Below, piece after piece: positions 24,685 through 32,967 of a stretch of 64,000 nt of DNA (the first letter of the stretch is position 1; every line of letters begins with the position of its first letter). This stretch comes from Dongia_A sp035695765 (lineage in GTDB: Bacteria; Pseudomonadota; Alphaproteobacteria; Dongiales; Dongiaceae): the NCBI GenBank assembly GCA_035695765.1, contig DASRRI010000131.1:18887-82886 (forward strand), written 5' to 3'. Below the pieces are notes generated by a model. It ran no database searches. It was not told the DNA's origin and was given only the letters and a program-made list of their open reading frames with translations. The translations under genes and the position numbers were made by a program.

Positions 24685-26988
24685 CTAGTCCGGATCGTCT
24701 GGTTCCGCGCCGGCAGGGTGGTTCCGTGCGCGCCAGGGGTCGGGGGTGAGGCGCTCGCGAATGAGGTCGTCGAAGGTCTTGAGTGTGCTGGCGGCTCGGT
24801 CATAGGCTTCCACGGCGGGTGTGCCGAGGAACAATTCGACCGCTTCCTCGACCCGCTCGATGGCCCAGATCGAGAAGGTGCCGTCGGCGACCGCCGCCGC
24901 CACCTCGTCCTCCAGGGCCAGGTCATGGGCGTTCGCGAGCGGCAGGACCACGCCGTGGCGCACGCCGTCCGCGCGCTCCTTCGCCGTCACGCGGAAATAT
25001 CCCTCGACCTTCTCGATCACGTCGCCGACCGCCTGCACTTCGCCCAGCTGGTTGAAGGAACCGGTGACCGCAAGTTCCTGGCGCGCGGGCAGGCCGGACA
25101 GCGCCGAGATGATGGCGACCAGTTCGCCGACCGAGGCGCTGTCGCCGTCGATGTTGCCATAGCTCTGCTCGAAGGTGATGGAGCAATCGAACGAGATCGG
25201 ATGCCGCCGCGCAAAGGTGCCGCGCAGATACCCTTCGACCACCAGCACGCCCTTCTGTTGCGTGCGCCCGCCAAGTTCGGTGATGCGCTCGATGTTGATG
25301 AGACCGCGATGGCCGACCGACGCGCGCGCGGTCAGGCGGCTCGGCCGCCCGAAATGACTGTCGCCCAGCTCGCGGATGGTGAGGGCGTTGACCTGGCCGA
25401 CCACCGCGCCACTGGTGGCGATCGCGACATGGCGCCGGCGGACGCTCAAATGGAAGCGCTCCTCCGCGCGAGCCTCGCGCCGGTAGCGTGCGCGCCAGGC
25501 GGTCAAGACGGCCTCCGGCCTCAGGCGTTCGCCCGCCGGCACGTGCCGGCCGGCTTCGTGCAGCAGATCCTCGATCAGCTCGAAGCGGGAGGACAGTGAA
25601 TCGCGCCGCATCGCAAGCCGCGATGAGAGGCCCAGCAACAGCCCGATTGCTTCGGGCGTGCACAGGACACCCTGCCGCGCCGCCATGCGGTCAATCAGGC
25701 TGCCGAGGATGTTGAGATTGTCCGGCGTCGCCGGCATGTCGGGATCGATGTCGGCCTTGATCTTGAAGTAGGTCTTGAAGTCCGGATCGTTGCTGAAGAA
25801 GTTGTAGTAGCTGTCCGGCGTGCCGACGATCACGATCTTGGCGTCGAGCGGGATTGGCGCTGGGCGCGGTGTCCCGATCAATGGCATGCCGCCGCTCCGA
25901 TGCGGCTCCTCGATCCGGATGGCGCGATCGCGCAACGCCGCCTTCAGATAGGTCCACACCGTCTCGTCCTTGGCGAGCGGCTCGGCACGCAGCACCAGCA
26001 CCCCGCCATTGGCGCGGTGCAAGGCGCCGGGACGGATCAGCAGCAGATCGGTTTCCGACATGCCCTCGACGCGGCGATACTCGATATAGCCGAACAGGTT
26101 CTCGTAGGTTGGATTGGGCTCCAGCACCACGCATTCGTCCGCACGTGAATGGTCGACCAGCAGATTGGTGCTGTATTTGGCGGGCAGGCGTTCATCGTCG
26201 TGCACCGGCCGCGCCAGGTTGCGCACGTCGCGGATCATCTCCTCGGTCAGGTCGTCGATCCATTCGGAGAGCGCGGGATAGTCGGCGAACATCGCCGCGA
26301 AGTCCGCGACGTCGCCTTCGATCAAACCGGCCAAGGTCTGGCGGTCGAGTGCCAGGGCTTGTGCCTCCGCGCTGGCACGCAGCTGGCCCGCGTCACGCTC
26401 CAATTGATCGAGCTCGCTCGACAGCCGGTCGCGGTTGCGCTCGCGGTCCGGCGTATCGGCGACGGTCGCGCGCAGCCGCACGCCCTCCGCGCTCTCCTCC
26501 AGCGTGAAGCCGACCTCCTCCGCAGCGCGCGCCAGTGCCGCCTGCTTCTCGTTGATCTGCTCATCGGCGGCACGATGGATGTGTTTCACGCGCTCGCGGT
26601 GAGCATCGCTTTCGAGTGCCGCGATCAGCATGGAGCGCAGCCGGCTGACATAGCGCCGCAGCGCCTCGGAGAAGCGCCCCCCGTCGCCGACCGCCAGCCC
26701 GAACGCCAGCGGCTGGCGCGCGTCGCGGTAGTTCTGGAGATAGATCCAGTCCTTGCGTCCGGAGCGCGCGGGGGTGCAGCTCGCGCTGAGATAGGCGACC
26801 GTCGCCGACATGCGGCCTGTCCGGTCCTCGCCCAGCACATAAACGTTGAAGCCGGGCGCGGGGATGGAGAGCGCAAGATCCAGGGCCTCTCGCGCGCGGG
26901 CATGACTGGAAAGGGCGAACGTGTCCTCGCTGCCCGGCTCCCAGCTATGGCGTGGAATCCCGATGTCTCCGGCGCGCAATGCACGCAT
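24685..26988 (-). CDS. Lon-family ATP-dependent protease (LonB-like, AAA_32 type)
   Basis: A 767-aa protein. The N-terminal AAA-like part has a modified P-loop region (VLGEDRTGRMSATVAYL) and an inserted coiled-coil (about 140-240); a second ATPase section contains VLVLRAEPLAKDETVWTYLK. The C-terminal S16 protease domain carries GDSASVGELVAIISALSG (catalytic Ser) and GDVIEKVEGYF (catalytic Lys). The ATG at 26988 follows GGGGGAGCC. It is third in a run galU, small membrane protein, Lon-like, consistent with stress proteolysis. Confidence 0.88.
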   Translation of the reverse strand: MRALRAGDIGIPRHSWEPGSEDTFALSSHARAREALDLALSIPAPGFNVYVLGEDRTGRMSATVAYLSASCTPARSGRKDWIYLQNYRDARQPLAFGLAVGDGGRFSEALRRYVSRLRSMLIAALESDAHRERVKHIHRAADEQINEKQAALARAAEEVGFTLEESAEGVRLRATVADTPDRERNRDRLSSELDQLERDAGQLRASAEAQALALDRQTLAGLIEGDVADFAAMFADYPALSEWIDDLTEEMIRDVRNLARPVHDDERLPAKYSTNLLVDHSRADECVVLEPNPTYENLFGYIEYRRVEGMSETDLLLIRPGALHRANGGVLVLRAEPLAKDETVWTYLKAALRDRAIRIEEPHRSGGMPLIGTPRPAPIPLDAKIVIVGTPDSYYNFFSNDPDFKTYFKIKADIDPDMPATPDNLNILGSLIDRMAARQGVLCTPEAIGLLLGLSSRLAMRRDSLSSRFELIEDLLHEAGRHVPAGERLRPEAVLTAWRARYRREARAEERFHLSVRRRHVAIATSGAVVGQVNALTIRELGDSHFGRPSRLTARASVGHRGLINIERITELGGRTQQKGVLVVEGYLRGTFARRHPISFDCSITFEQSYGNIDGDSASVGELVAIISALSGLPARQELAVTGSFNQLGEVQAVGDVIEKVEGYFRVTAKERADGVRHGVVLPLANAHDLALEDEVAAAVADGTFSIWAIERVEEAVELFLGTPAVEAYDRAASTLKTFDDLIRERLTPDPWRARNHPAGAEPDDPD

Positions 26989-27022
26989 AGGCTCCCCCTT
27001 TGGGTAAGCCAGGCGGGACGGG

Positions 27023-27172
27023 CTAGCCCTGGCTCCAGATGGCAAGCATGACCAACAGCCCGATGATGGCGATGGCCGTGCCGGCGATCAAGATGATACG
27101 CACATGGCCGCTGGTATCGCCCGACCGGGCCTCCTTGGTCGTGACGGTGACGCGGTCCTCACCCTTCCTCAT
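27023..27172 (-). CDS. small single-span membrane protein
   Basis: A 49-aa protein: a charged N-terminus (about 1-24, MRKGEDRVTVTTKEARSGDT) and one membrane helix (HVRIILIAGTAIAIIGLLVM) close to the C-terminus. Its ATG overlaps the galU stop (ATGA), so translation is coupled, and its stop is 34 bases before the Lon-like start. Its size and place suggest a regulatory or accessory membrane peptide of this stress operon; no family is recognised. Confidence 0.6.
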   Translation of the reverse strand: MRKGEDRVTVTTKEARSGDTSGHVRIILIAGTAIAIIGLLVMLAIWSQG

Positions 27173-27996
27173 GCGGCGGATGCCTCGTCGGCGGGGACGT
27201 CGTCGGGTTGCGCATCGGGACGCGGCTGGCCTTCTTCCAGCTGGGAGACCGCGATGTTGGCTTGCAGGAGGCCGGCGAAATTGCCGCAATCGAACCGGCG
27301 GCCCTCGTATTTGACCGCGCTGACACCAGCCGACCGGCAGGTCGCCGCAATGGAGTCGGTCAGTTGTATCTCGCCATTCAATGTGGGGCGAGCATTCTGG
27401 AGGCGCTCCAGCACCTCCTCGTCCAGCACATAGCGGCCGATCACGGCGAGATCCGAGGGCGCGATCTCCGGCCGCGGCTTTTCGATGACGCTGCGCACCA
27501 ACCAGCTGTGCCCCGGCCCGCCATCGACATCCACGATGCCGTAGCGGCTGACGTCGGCGCGTGGCACGTGCTTGACGGCGATGGCCGACCCGCGCTGGCG
27601 ATTGCGGCATTCGAGCAACTGGCTGAGGCAATTTGGCCCCAGCAGCAGCTCGTCCGGCAGCAGGACCGCGATCGGCTCCCCGGCTGGCGCACCACGACGC
27701 ACGGCATCGCCGAGGCCCAGGGGGTCGTTCTGTTCGACGAAATCGAGGGCGAACGCGCCGCTGTAGCCGGCCATTGCGCCGCGATCCGCGAAATGAGCCT
27801 GCAGTGCCTCCTTGCCGGGCGCGGTGATGATGACGATACGCTCGATGCCCGCCGCAGCGGCTTCCTCGATCGCGTAATCGAGCACGGGCCTTTTCCACAC
27901 CGGGAGCAGTTCCTTCGGTACCGCCCGCGTCAGCGGCAGCAGCCGCGTTCCAAGCCCGCCAGCGGGAATGATGGCGGTCCGAATCCGTGTGGACAT
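27169..27996 (-). CDS. galU: UTP-glucose-1-phosphate uridylyltransferase
   Basis: A 275-aa nucleotidyltransferase making UDP-glucose. Signature IIPAGGLGTRLLPLTRAVPK at the N-terminus, then GLGDAVRRG, LLPDELLL, the sugar-binding NGEIQLTD and YEGRRFDCGN. UDP-glucose feeds trehalose, glucan and envelope sugar synthesis, which suits stress control. An EcfG-type promoter match lies about 100 bases upstream. It heads an operon with a 49-aa membrane protein and the Lon-like protease. A paralogue may exist elsewhere. Confidence 0.9.
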   Translation of the reverse strand: MSTRIRTAIIPAGGLGTRLLPLTRAVPKELLPVWKRPVLDYAIEEAAAAGIERIVIITAPGKEALQAHFADRGAMAGYSGAFALDFVEQNDPLGLGDAVRRGAPAGEPIAVLLPDELLLGPNCLSQLLECRNRQRGSAIAVKHVPRADVSRYGIVDVDGGPGHSWLVRSVIEKPRPEIAPSDLAVIGRYVLDEEVLERLQNARPTLNGEIQLTDSIAATCRSAGVSAVKYEGRRFDCGNFAGLLQANIAVSQLEEGQPRPDAQPDDVPADEASAA

Positions 27997-28097
27997 GGAA
28001 TTCTCCCTGTTGCCGTGCTGGCTTCTTCGAGCCCCGGTGGAGTTTCGTTAGACATCGCGGGCACAGAATATCCCGGCCACACACGACCATGGGTGCA

Positions 28098-28123
28098 AAC
28101 ACTACGGTGTGGCTTTTTGTTCC
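28098..28123 (-). promoter_or_regulatory. EcfG-type stress promoter upstream of galU
   Basis: On the minus strand GGAAC (28123-28119), 18 bases, GTT (28100-28098). It is 102 bases upstream of the galU start, in the gap shared with the divergent EcfG-like sigma gene. Confidence 0.55.
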
Positions 28124-28248
28124 GTCCACAGTCGGCCAAAACCTGACTATCCGCCGGAACTATATCGCTTTGCATGACTTGCTTTTTTTAAGCCTGCGAC
28201 GGTCGCGCCGTCGTCCCGGCTCAATCAGACCATGGGAGTGCGGTCGGG

Positions 28249-28836
28249 ATGCTGAATGAAGAGCTCAGCAAGCTCATTGAGGAGGAGATCCCGCGGCTGC
28301 GGCGCTATGCCATGTTTCTCGCCAGAGATCCCGAGAGAGCGGACGATCTGGTGCAGGAGTGCCTGGTACGCGCGATCGACAATATCGACAAGTTCCAGCC
28401 CGGGACCAACATCCGCTCGTGGCTGATGACGATCCTGCACAACATCTTCGTCAACGAAACCAAGAAGCGGCGCCCGCTGCTCACGCAAGATGGCGTGATC
28501 GAGCGCGCAACACCGATCGAGGGCGGGCAGGAAGCGCGCCATCAGATGCGCGACGTGCAGCGCGCTTTCGAGGCGCTGAGCTGGCAGCATCGCCAGATCA
28601 TCTGGTTCATCTGTGTCGAGCAGATGGATTACAACGAAGTCGCGCGCCAGCTGGACGTGCCGGTGGGCACCGTGCGTTCGCGCCTGTGCCGCGCGCGCGA
28701 ACATCTCAAGCAGCTCATGGACCTGAAGGTCGAGACCGCACTCGAAGGGGATCTCGAGGGAAACGAGATCAAGTCCCGGTCGCGCGGCGGCCGCTCCCCC
28801 AGCGACGCGCCGAGGCGAACCGGAACGCGAGGATAG
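28249..28836 (+). CDS. EcfG-like ECF sigma factor (second copy)
   Basis: A 195-aa ECF sigma factor. Region 2 is at about 10-75 (LARDPERADDLVQECLVRAI, FQPGTNIRSWLMTILHNIFV) and region 4 at about 105-160 (QMDYNEVARQLDVPVGTVRS). The sequence belongs with EcfG/ECF15 sigma factors of the general stress response. A basic, Ser/Arg-rich tail of about 25 residues follows. It is divergent from galU and convergent with the DUF3309 gene. No NepR is adjacent; the NepR-like protein at 24.4 kb is the nearest candidate partner. No clear GGAAC-N-GTT site lies in front of it. Confidence 0.88.
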   Translation: MLNEELSKLIEEEIPRLRRYAMFLARDPERADDLVQECLVRAIDNIDKFQPGTNIRSWLMTILHNIFVNETKKRRPLLTQDGVIERATPIEGGQEARHQMRDVQRAFEALSWQHRQIIWFICVEQMDYNEVARQLDVPVGTVRSRLCRAREHLKQLMDLKVETALEGDLEGNEIKSRSRGGRSPSDAPRRTGTRG

Positions 28837-28843
28837 AACGCCG

Positions 28844-28999
28844 CTAGATGTGGCCAGTCAGCAAGGCGACGAGGGCCACGATCACCAGGACGGTCAACAG
28901 ACCGCTCGGCGCATATCCCCATGATCGGCTGTACGGCCACGCCGGTACCGCGCCGATCAGAAGCAGAATCAGAAGAATCAGCAACACTGTCCCAAGCAT
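28844..28999 (-). CDS. DUF3309 small membrane protein
   Basis: A 51-aa, almost entirely hydrophobic protein with two membrane helices flanking WPYSRSWGYAPSG, the DUF3309 hallmark. AGGAGGTCATCACC precedes the ATG. It lies 12 bases downstream of the iron-permease-like gene on the same strand and ends 8 bases from the convergent sigma gene. The family is common next to alphaproteobacterial stress genes; its role is unknown. Confidence 0.82.
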   Translation of the reverse strand: MLGTVLLILLILLLIGAVPAWPYSRSWGYAPSGLLTVLVIVALVALLTGHI

Positions 29000-29011
29000 G
29001 GTGATGACCTC

Positions 29012-29479
29012 CTACGTTGTTGGTCCTTGAACGCCCTGGCGTGGAGGTTGGTTCCTGGGCTCCGTGGCGGGCTGGTCCCCGGGATTAGCCGCTTCGCCGG
29101 TCTGCCTGCTGGCCTCGCGAGGCCGCTGACCGCGCTCTGCCAGCTCCAGGTAGTGCTGGTGCAGGCGTTCCAGATCCTTCTCGCTGCGCTCCTCCAAGTC
29201 GACCAGGCGCGTGTCGGCTGCATCGAGCGCACGCAGCAATTCATCGATCTTGAGATGGAGCGCGTGGCTATCGCGGTTCTGCGTGTTCTGGATCAGGAAG
29301 ACCATCAGGAACGTTACGATGGTCGTGGAGGTATTGATGACGAGCTGCCAGCTGTCCGAATAGCCGGCGATGGGGCCGATCAGGCCCCACAGCAGGATGA
29401 CCAGGCACGCCAGTGCAAATGTCGCCGGATGACCCATGAGCCGGGCGACGTAACTTGCAGTTCGATCAAAGACGTTCAT
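29012..29479 (-). CDS. low-affinity iron permease family membrane protein
   Basis: A 155-aa protein starting MNVFDRTASYVARLMGHPAT, with two membrane helices (about 18-40 and 50-72) and the conserved NTSTTIVTFLMVFLIQNTQN, which defines the Fet4-like low-affinity iron permease family. A charged coiled-coil (about 75-120) and a Pro/Gln-rich tail follow. Family members in bacteria are often short and stress-associated, and iron transport is not proven. The ATG at 29479 is preferred to a start 8 codons upstream. Probable operon with the DUF3309 gene. Confidence 0.8.
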   Translation of the reverse strand: MNVFDRTASYVARLMGHPATFALACLVILLWGLIGPIAGYSDSWQLVINTSTTIVTFLMVFLIQNTQNRDSHALHLKIDELLRALDAADTRLVDLEERSEKDLERLHQHYLELAERGQRPREASRQTGEAANPGDQPATEPRNQPPRQGVQGPTT

Positions 29480-29520
29480 GCGCAACCTTTTGGCTGTTTG
29501 CACATTGCCTGCCTCGATTC

Positions 29521-29546
29521 AATGTCAAGGCGCGATGCGCGGTTCC
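29521..29546 (-). promoter_or_regulatory. degenerate EcfG-type promoter upstream of the iron-permease-like gene
   Basis: On the minus strand GGAAC (29546-29542), 18 bases, then ATT in place of GTT (29523-29521). It sits 42 bases before the start codon. One mismatch in the -10 element makes this a weaker candidate than the other sites. Confidence 0.35.
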
Positions 29547-29752
29547 CCCATGGTGTCCGCCCATGCCGCCGCCGCCGGCAACGCCCGCACGATGAGGTTG
29601 TTTTCTGCCCATGGACCGTGATGAGAGGCGCAAGGCAATCAAGGATGATTCGAAGTATTGGGGCCTGTTCGAGAATCGGCCCGCGCAGGAACGCACTTCC
29701 TCGCGCGTCTCCGGAAAAGCGCGCGCGTCAACAAGAAAAAAAGCGGAGCGGC

Positions 29753-30016
29753 TTGCCCGCACGGCAGCGGACCGGCGCGTACCAAATACTGGACCTGATC
29801 GCTGCTAATCCGCCGACGCCTATCCCGCCCGCGCCGCCGCCGCCGGGCGATCCGCCTGCCGACCGGCCGGGTGATCCTGTGCCGCCACCGGAGCCGGGCC
29901 CTGGGCCAGACCAGCCGGGACCGGGGCCCGGACAGCCCGAGCCGGAGCCGCCGAGCCAGCCTGTACCGGAGCCGCCGAGCCCGGATCGGCCGGTCGGCGC
30001 TTCCGTGTACTGCTGA
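29753..30016 (+). CDS. proline-rich low-complexity protein (uncertain start)
   Basis: The frame ending at 30016 encodes about 65 residues made mostly of Pro, Gly, Asp and Glu (PPTPIPPAPPPPGDPP and similar), ending ASVYC. The best local start is a TTG at 29753, giving 87 aa, but no strong ribosome binding site decides it. A different frame (29611-29808) overlaps the front and may be the real coding frame there, or the two may be joined by a frameshift. Proline-rich small proteins do occur in stress islands of Alphaproteobacteria. Low confidence. Confidence 0.35.
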   Translation: MPARQRTGAYQILDLIAANPPTPIPPAPPPPGDPPADRPGDPVPPPEPGPGPDQPGPGPGQPEPEPPSQPVPEPPSPDRPVGASVYC

Positions 30017-30025
30017 ACGGAAGTT

Positions 30026-30328
30026 CTATTTTTCCTTGATGACGGCGCCGGTCTTCGCAGCGCCGCTGCCTTCCGGATCAAGCTCCGCGCCGAGCTTCTC
30101 GGCGGCAGCGTGAACCGCGCGGATCTTTTCCGCATTGGCGCCAGGCGGCGTATCCCCGGTCATGTTCTCTTCAGTCGCCACTTGCATGAGGTGCAAGTCA
30201 TATTCCCATTGCCGGAGCAGCTCGAGCTTCTGCTCTCGCGACAGGTCGTCCGCTCCAATCAGCGCCTCTGGCGTTGGGAAGTGCTGGGAGACATTGACAA
30301 CCAGCTTTTCGAAGTTCTGCTGATCCAT
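30026..30328 (-). CDS. conserved small protein of unknown function, stress-associated
   Basis: A 100-aa soluble protein (MDQQNFEKLVVNVSQHFPTP, then DDLSREQKLELLRQWEYDLH). The amphipathic LRQWEYDLHLMQVATEENM segment recurs in small alphaproteobacterial stress-island proteins as I recall them, but no named function exists. The ATG at 30328 follows GGAG at good spacing; an upstream ATG at 30340 has poor spacing. An EcfG-type promoter match is located 47 bases upstream. Confidence 0.65.
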   Translation of the reverse strand: MDQQNFEKLVVNVSQHFPTPEALIGADDLSREQKLELLRQWEYDLHLMQVATEENMTGDTPPGANAEKIRAVHAAAEKLGAELDPEGSGAAKTGAVIKEK

Positions 30329-30374
30329 TGTCCGCTCCATTCCTATCGCTAGGACTTGTGCACACTTATGGATC

Positions 30375-30400
30375 AACACCGGCGAGACTTGTGAGGTTCC
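30375..30400 (-). promoter_or_regulatory. EcfG-type stress promoter upstream of the 100-aa gene
   Basis: On the minus strand GGAAC (30400-30396), 18 bases, GTT (30377-30375). The downstream start codon is at 30328. Confidence 0.6.
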
Positions 30401-30472
30401 GGAGGCGCCCAGCAACTGAAAGATCGCTGACCTGTTGACGACCGACTGTGTGAATCGTTTGAGGAGACTGAG

Positions 30473-31228
30473 ATGAAACGAGCATTGCTCCTAAGCGGCG
30501 CGCTAACCGCGATGCTAGGCGCTGCGCCTTTCGTGGCGGTAGCCGATGAATCGATGCCGGTAAATACCGGTGCAGTGCAAATGGCTGACACTACCGCAGC
30601 GGGCGAAGTCGATGCCGGTAAGCTGATCGGCAAAGAGGTCTACGATCCGAATGGGGAGAAAGTCGGCGAAATTGACAGCGTGATGGTCAGTCCGAAAGGC
30701 AAAGTGACTGCAGTTGTCATCGACGTCAGTGGCTGGCTGCAAACTGAAAAGCTGGTTTCTGTCAAATGGTCTGATCTCCAGACCGCGGAGGACGGCAAGA
30801 TAACGTCGTCGTTGACCAAGGATACCGCGAAGGCGGCAGCCGCGTACTCCTACAAGGAGCCAACCCTCCGCCGCCAGGTACTGACCGAGTCTGGCGATCG
30901 CTATGCGGCAACCACCACCGCCGCCACTGATAATTCTTTGGTCAATGCTGACGGCTCGCTCAATGCCAGCAAGCTGATTGGCCTGGACGTACAAAGTCCG
31001 GAAGACAAGAAGGTCGGTGACATCGGCGAGGTCGTCCTCGACAAGGACGGCAAGGCGCAGGGCGTAGTCGTCGACGTCGGCGGGTTCCTCGGCATCGCCA
31101 CCCACCCTGTGCTGTTAGATTGGAAAGACGTGACCCTGGCCGAGCAGGACGGCAAGACCAAGGCGGTCGTTAACCTGACCAAGGACCGCCTGGAACAAAT
31201 GCCGGCCTACGAAACTTCTAAGAAATAA
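30473..31228 (+). CDS. exported protein with two PRC-barrel domains
   Basis: A 251-aa protein with a signal peptide (cleavage near VAVADE, about residue 24). Two PRC-barrel repeats follow: about 48-115 (AGKLIGKEVYDPNGEKVGEI) and about 160-235 (ASKLIGLDVQSPEDKKVGDI). They share the LIG..V..P....VG.I pattern, so the protein arose by internal duplication. PRC-barrel proteins of this exported type are widespread in desiccation and stress islands. The target is unknown. A terminator follows. Confidence 0.85.
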   Translation: MKRALLLSGALTAMLGAAPFVAVADESMPVNTGAVQMADTTAAGEVDAGKLIGKEVYDPNGEKVGEIDSVMVSPKGKVTAVVIDVSGWLQTEKLVSVKWSDLQTAEDGKITSSLTKDTAKAAAAYSYKEPTLRRQVLTESGDRYAATTTAATDNSLVNADGSLNASKLIGLDVQSPEDKKVGDIGEVVLDKDGKAQGVVVDVGGFLGIATHPVLLDWKDVTLAEQDGKTKAVVNLTKDRLEQMPAYETSKK

Positions 31229-31252
31229 CCGACAGGCCGGGGGTTACACGAG

Positions 31253-31283
31253 AACAGGTGGGCTGTCGGCCCGCCTGTTTTCG
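31253..31283 (+). terminator. intrinsic terminator after the PRC-barrel gene
   Basis: AACAGGTGGGC (31253-31263) pairs with GCCCGCCTGTT (31269-31279) through an 11-bp stem with one G-U pair and a 5-base loop, followed by a short T-rich end. Confidence 0.7.
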
Positions 31284-31311
31284 TTTCGGATCCAGGAGAG
31301 AGGAGGCCACG

Positions 31312-31638
31312 ATGTCGAGGCGCACCAAGTTCAGTAATACCGAACGGGCCTATGACGACCTGATGGATGAGTTCAGCAACCTGGTCGAAGCCATGGAGGA
31401 TGTGTTCGCCGCTGCGACCGGCGATGGCAGCGAAAAGCTTGCCGAGCTTCGGGGCCAGGCGGAAGCAAGCCTCAGGAAGGCGCGCGCAAAGCTTGGCGCA
31501 GTGGAGAAAAACGCGGTCGCCAAGGCGCGCAAGATCGCCACCGATTCCGACGAGTACGTCCACGAGAATCCCTGGACTGCGATCGGCGTCGGCGCCGGCG
31601 TCGGGCTGTTGCTGGGCCTGCTGATCGGGCGGAAATGA
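31312..31638 (+). CDS. YqjD/ElaB-like DUF883 protein
   Basis: A 108-aa protein with a long charged helix (about 10-80) and a C-terminal Gly-rich membrane segment (GVGAGVGLLLGLLIGRK). This is the DUF883 pattern of E. coli YqjD/ElaB, inner-membrane tail-anchored, stationary-phase proteins that associate with ribosomes. AGGAGG precedes the ATG. The stop overlaps the next start (ATGA), giving a coupled yqjD-yqjE-yqjK-like trio. Confidence 0.87.
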   Translation: MSRRTKFSNTERAYDDLMDEFSNLVEAMEDVFAAATGDGSEKLAELRGQAEASLRKARAKLGAVEKNAVAKARKIATDSDEYVHENPWTAIGVGAGVGLLLGLLIGRK

Positions 31639-32117
31639 GCGTCAGGCTCAGCGGGCGCGAGTCCGTGCAGGGACATCCGACTGACGGCATCGTCCGTTCC
31701 GGCCGCCGCATGCTCGGCATCCTGGTGGGCATGGTGCGAACGCGCCTCAATCTGCTCGCCGTCGAGCTCATGCAGGAGAAAAGCCGCATCGTGCTGATGC
31801 TGGTGCTGACGACGTTCGTCTTGATCTTTGCCTTGATGGCGCTGCTGATGCTCTCGCTGCTGATTGTCGTGGCGTTCTGGGACGAGAACCGCTTGCTGGC
31901 GATCGGCGGCTTGTTCGCCTTCTATCTCGGTGCCGCCCTCGTCACGCTGTTCATGTTGCGGCGGAAAGCGAAAATGGGAACCAGCCTGTTCGCCGGCACC
32001 TTGAACGAACTCTCGAAGGATGCCGCGGCGCTCAACGAAGACGTCGAGGAAGATGAGGTGGATTTCGATTTCGAGCGGAGGCGCGGACGTGGTCAGCCTC
32101 CGCGCCGATCATGCTGA
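31635..32117 (+). CDS. YqjE-like phage-holin-family membrane protein
   Basis: A 160-aa protein with two membrane helices (about 52-80 and 85-108, LMLVLTTFVLIFALMALLML) and an acidic C-terminal tail (DVEEDEVDFDFERR). It matches the holin-superfamily YqjE proteins that follow YqjD in enterobacteria and Alphaproteobacteria. It is translationally coupled to the upstream DUF883 gene and overlaps the start of the next one. Confidence 0.82.
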   Translation: MSVRLSGRESVQGHPTDGIVRSGRRMLGILVGMVRTRLNLLAVELMQEKSRIVLMLVLTTFVLIFALMALLMLSLLIVVAFWDENRLLAIGGLFAFYLGAALVTLFMLRRKAKMGTSLFAGTLNELSKDAAALNEDVEEDEVDFDFERRRGRGQPPRRSC

Positions 32118-32385
32118 GCTCGAGCGCTGTCGTCGCGTGTTGATTGCGCGCGCGGAGCTGGAGCGCGCGGCCATGAGCGGCGCAACCGAAGATCTGCAGG
32201 TCGCGAGCGACCGGATCGCGCGGATTGCGATCGTGGGGATGAGACTGGCGCGCCGCTATTGGCTGCCGGTCGGCGTGCTGGTGGCGGGTGGCTTGTTCAA
32301 GCGCGCGCGTCCCGTGCTGCGCATGGCGAAGACCGGGCTTGCTCTCTGGCAGACGGCTCGGCTGCTGCGAAGCGCCCGTCGCTAG
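32089..32385 (+). CDS. YqjK-like small protein
   Basis: A 98-aa basic helical protein. The GTG at 32089 lies inside the end of the yqjE-like gene, with GGAGG seven bases upstream, so it is expressed by overlap. It has a central hydrophobic patch (YWLPVGVLVAGGLFKRARPV). Position as third gene of the yqjD-yqjE-yqjK order and size support the call; sequence similarity to YqjK is only general. Confidence 0.6.
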   Translation: MVSLRADHAELERCRRVLIARAELERAAMSGATEDLQVASDRIARIAIVGMRLARRYWLPVGVLVAGGLFKRARPVLRMAKTGLALWQTARLLRSARR

Positions 32386-32470
32386 CAATGTTCCCGAGAC
32401 TCAGCTGTTTACGAAAGAGGGCGGCCAGCGAGGCCGCTCGACGGGATTTCAGAACATGAAGGAGCCGACC

Positions 32471-32683
32471 ATGAACAAGGATCAGGTTCAGGGTAACTGG
32501 AAGCAATTGAAGGGCAAGGTCAAGGAGCAGTGGGGCAAGCTGACGGATAACGACCTTACGATTGTGGAAGGCAACATGGATCAACTCGCTGGCCGAGTGC
32601 AGGAACGCTATGGCATCCAGCGCGATGAGGCGGAGCGACAGATCAAGGAATTCCGTCGGCGCAACGAGGATCTGTGGCCCTAG
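32471..32683 (+). CDS. CsbD-family stress protein
   Basis: A 70-aa CsbD protein: MNKDQVQGNWKQLKGKVKEQ, WGKLTDNDLTIVEGNMDQLA and the C-terminal ERQIKEFRRRNEDLW. CsbD is a general-stress protein in Bacillus and in Proteobacteria; its biochemical role is unknown. AAGGAG precedes the chosen ATG; an ATG five codons upstream is possible. A strong terminator follows. Confidence 0.92.
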   Translation: MNKDQVQGNWKQLKGKVKEQWGKLTDNDLTIVEGNMDQLAGRVQERYGIQRDEAERQIKEFRRRNEDLWP

Positions 32684-32704
32684 GTCGAAACTGAGCGCGT
32701 AACC

Positions 32705-32732
32705 GAAAACGGCCCGCAAGCGGGCCGTTTTC
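32705..32732. terminator. bidirectional intrinsic terminator after csbD-like gene
   Basis: A perfect 13-bp stem: GAAAACGGCCCGC (32705-32717), loop AA, and its inverse complement (32720-32732). A-run and T-run flanks make it work on both strands, serving the CsbD gene and the convergent DUF1328-like gene. Confidence 0.88.
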
Positions 32733-32738
32733 ATGTGA

Positions 32739-32936
32739 TCAGAGGATTCGCGTGATGAGAGGGATGCGCGCCGGGCCGCCTTTTTGCAGCGCCCGCACGA
32801 TCAGCGCCACCAGCAGCATGATCAGGGAAATGCCGAACAGCAACTGTCCGACGCTGCCGACGGTCGGAGACGATGTGCCGAAACCGAGGAGACCCGAGCC
32901 GATTGTTGCGACCAGAAACAGAATGACCCACCGCAT
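32739..32936 (-). CDS. DUF1328-like small membrane protein
   Basis: A 65-aa protein with two hydrophobic helices (MRWVILFLVATIGSGLLGFG and LLFGISLIMLLVALIVRALQ) in the DUF1328/YtjA arrangement, including LGFG. GGGAGGTCGCC precedes the ATG. It lies 31 bases downstream of a 24-aa membrane peptide gene on the same strand, both behind an EcfG-type promoter match. Confidence 0.7.
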   Translation of the reverse strand: MRWVILFLVATIGSGLLGFGTSSPTVGSVGQLLFGISLIMLLVALIVRALQKGGPARIPLITRIL

Positions 32937-32967
32937 GGCGACCTCCCGACGAGGACGAAACGACGAA

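Noticed and set aside
27023..28129. 368-codon minus-strand open frame
   Set aside because: Only its last 49 codons (27023-27172) look real; the rest is the galU region in another frame.
28156..28181. GGAAC upstream of the second EcfG-like gene as its promoter
   Set aside because: At the right spacing the sequence is TTG rather than GTT, so it does not fit the EcfG pattern.
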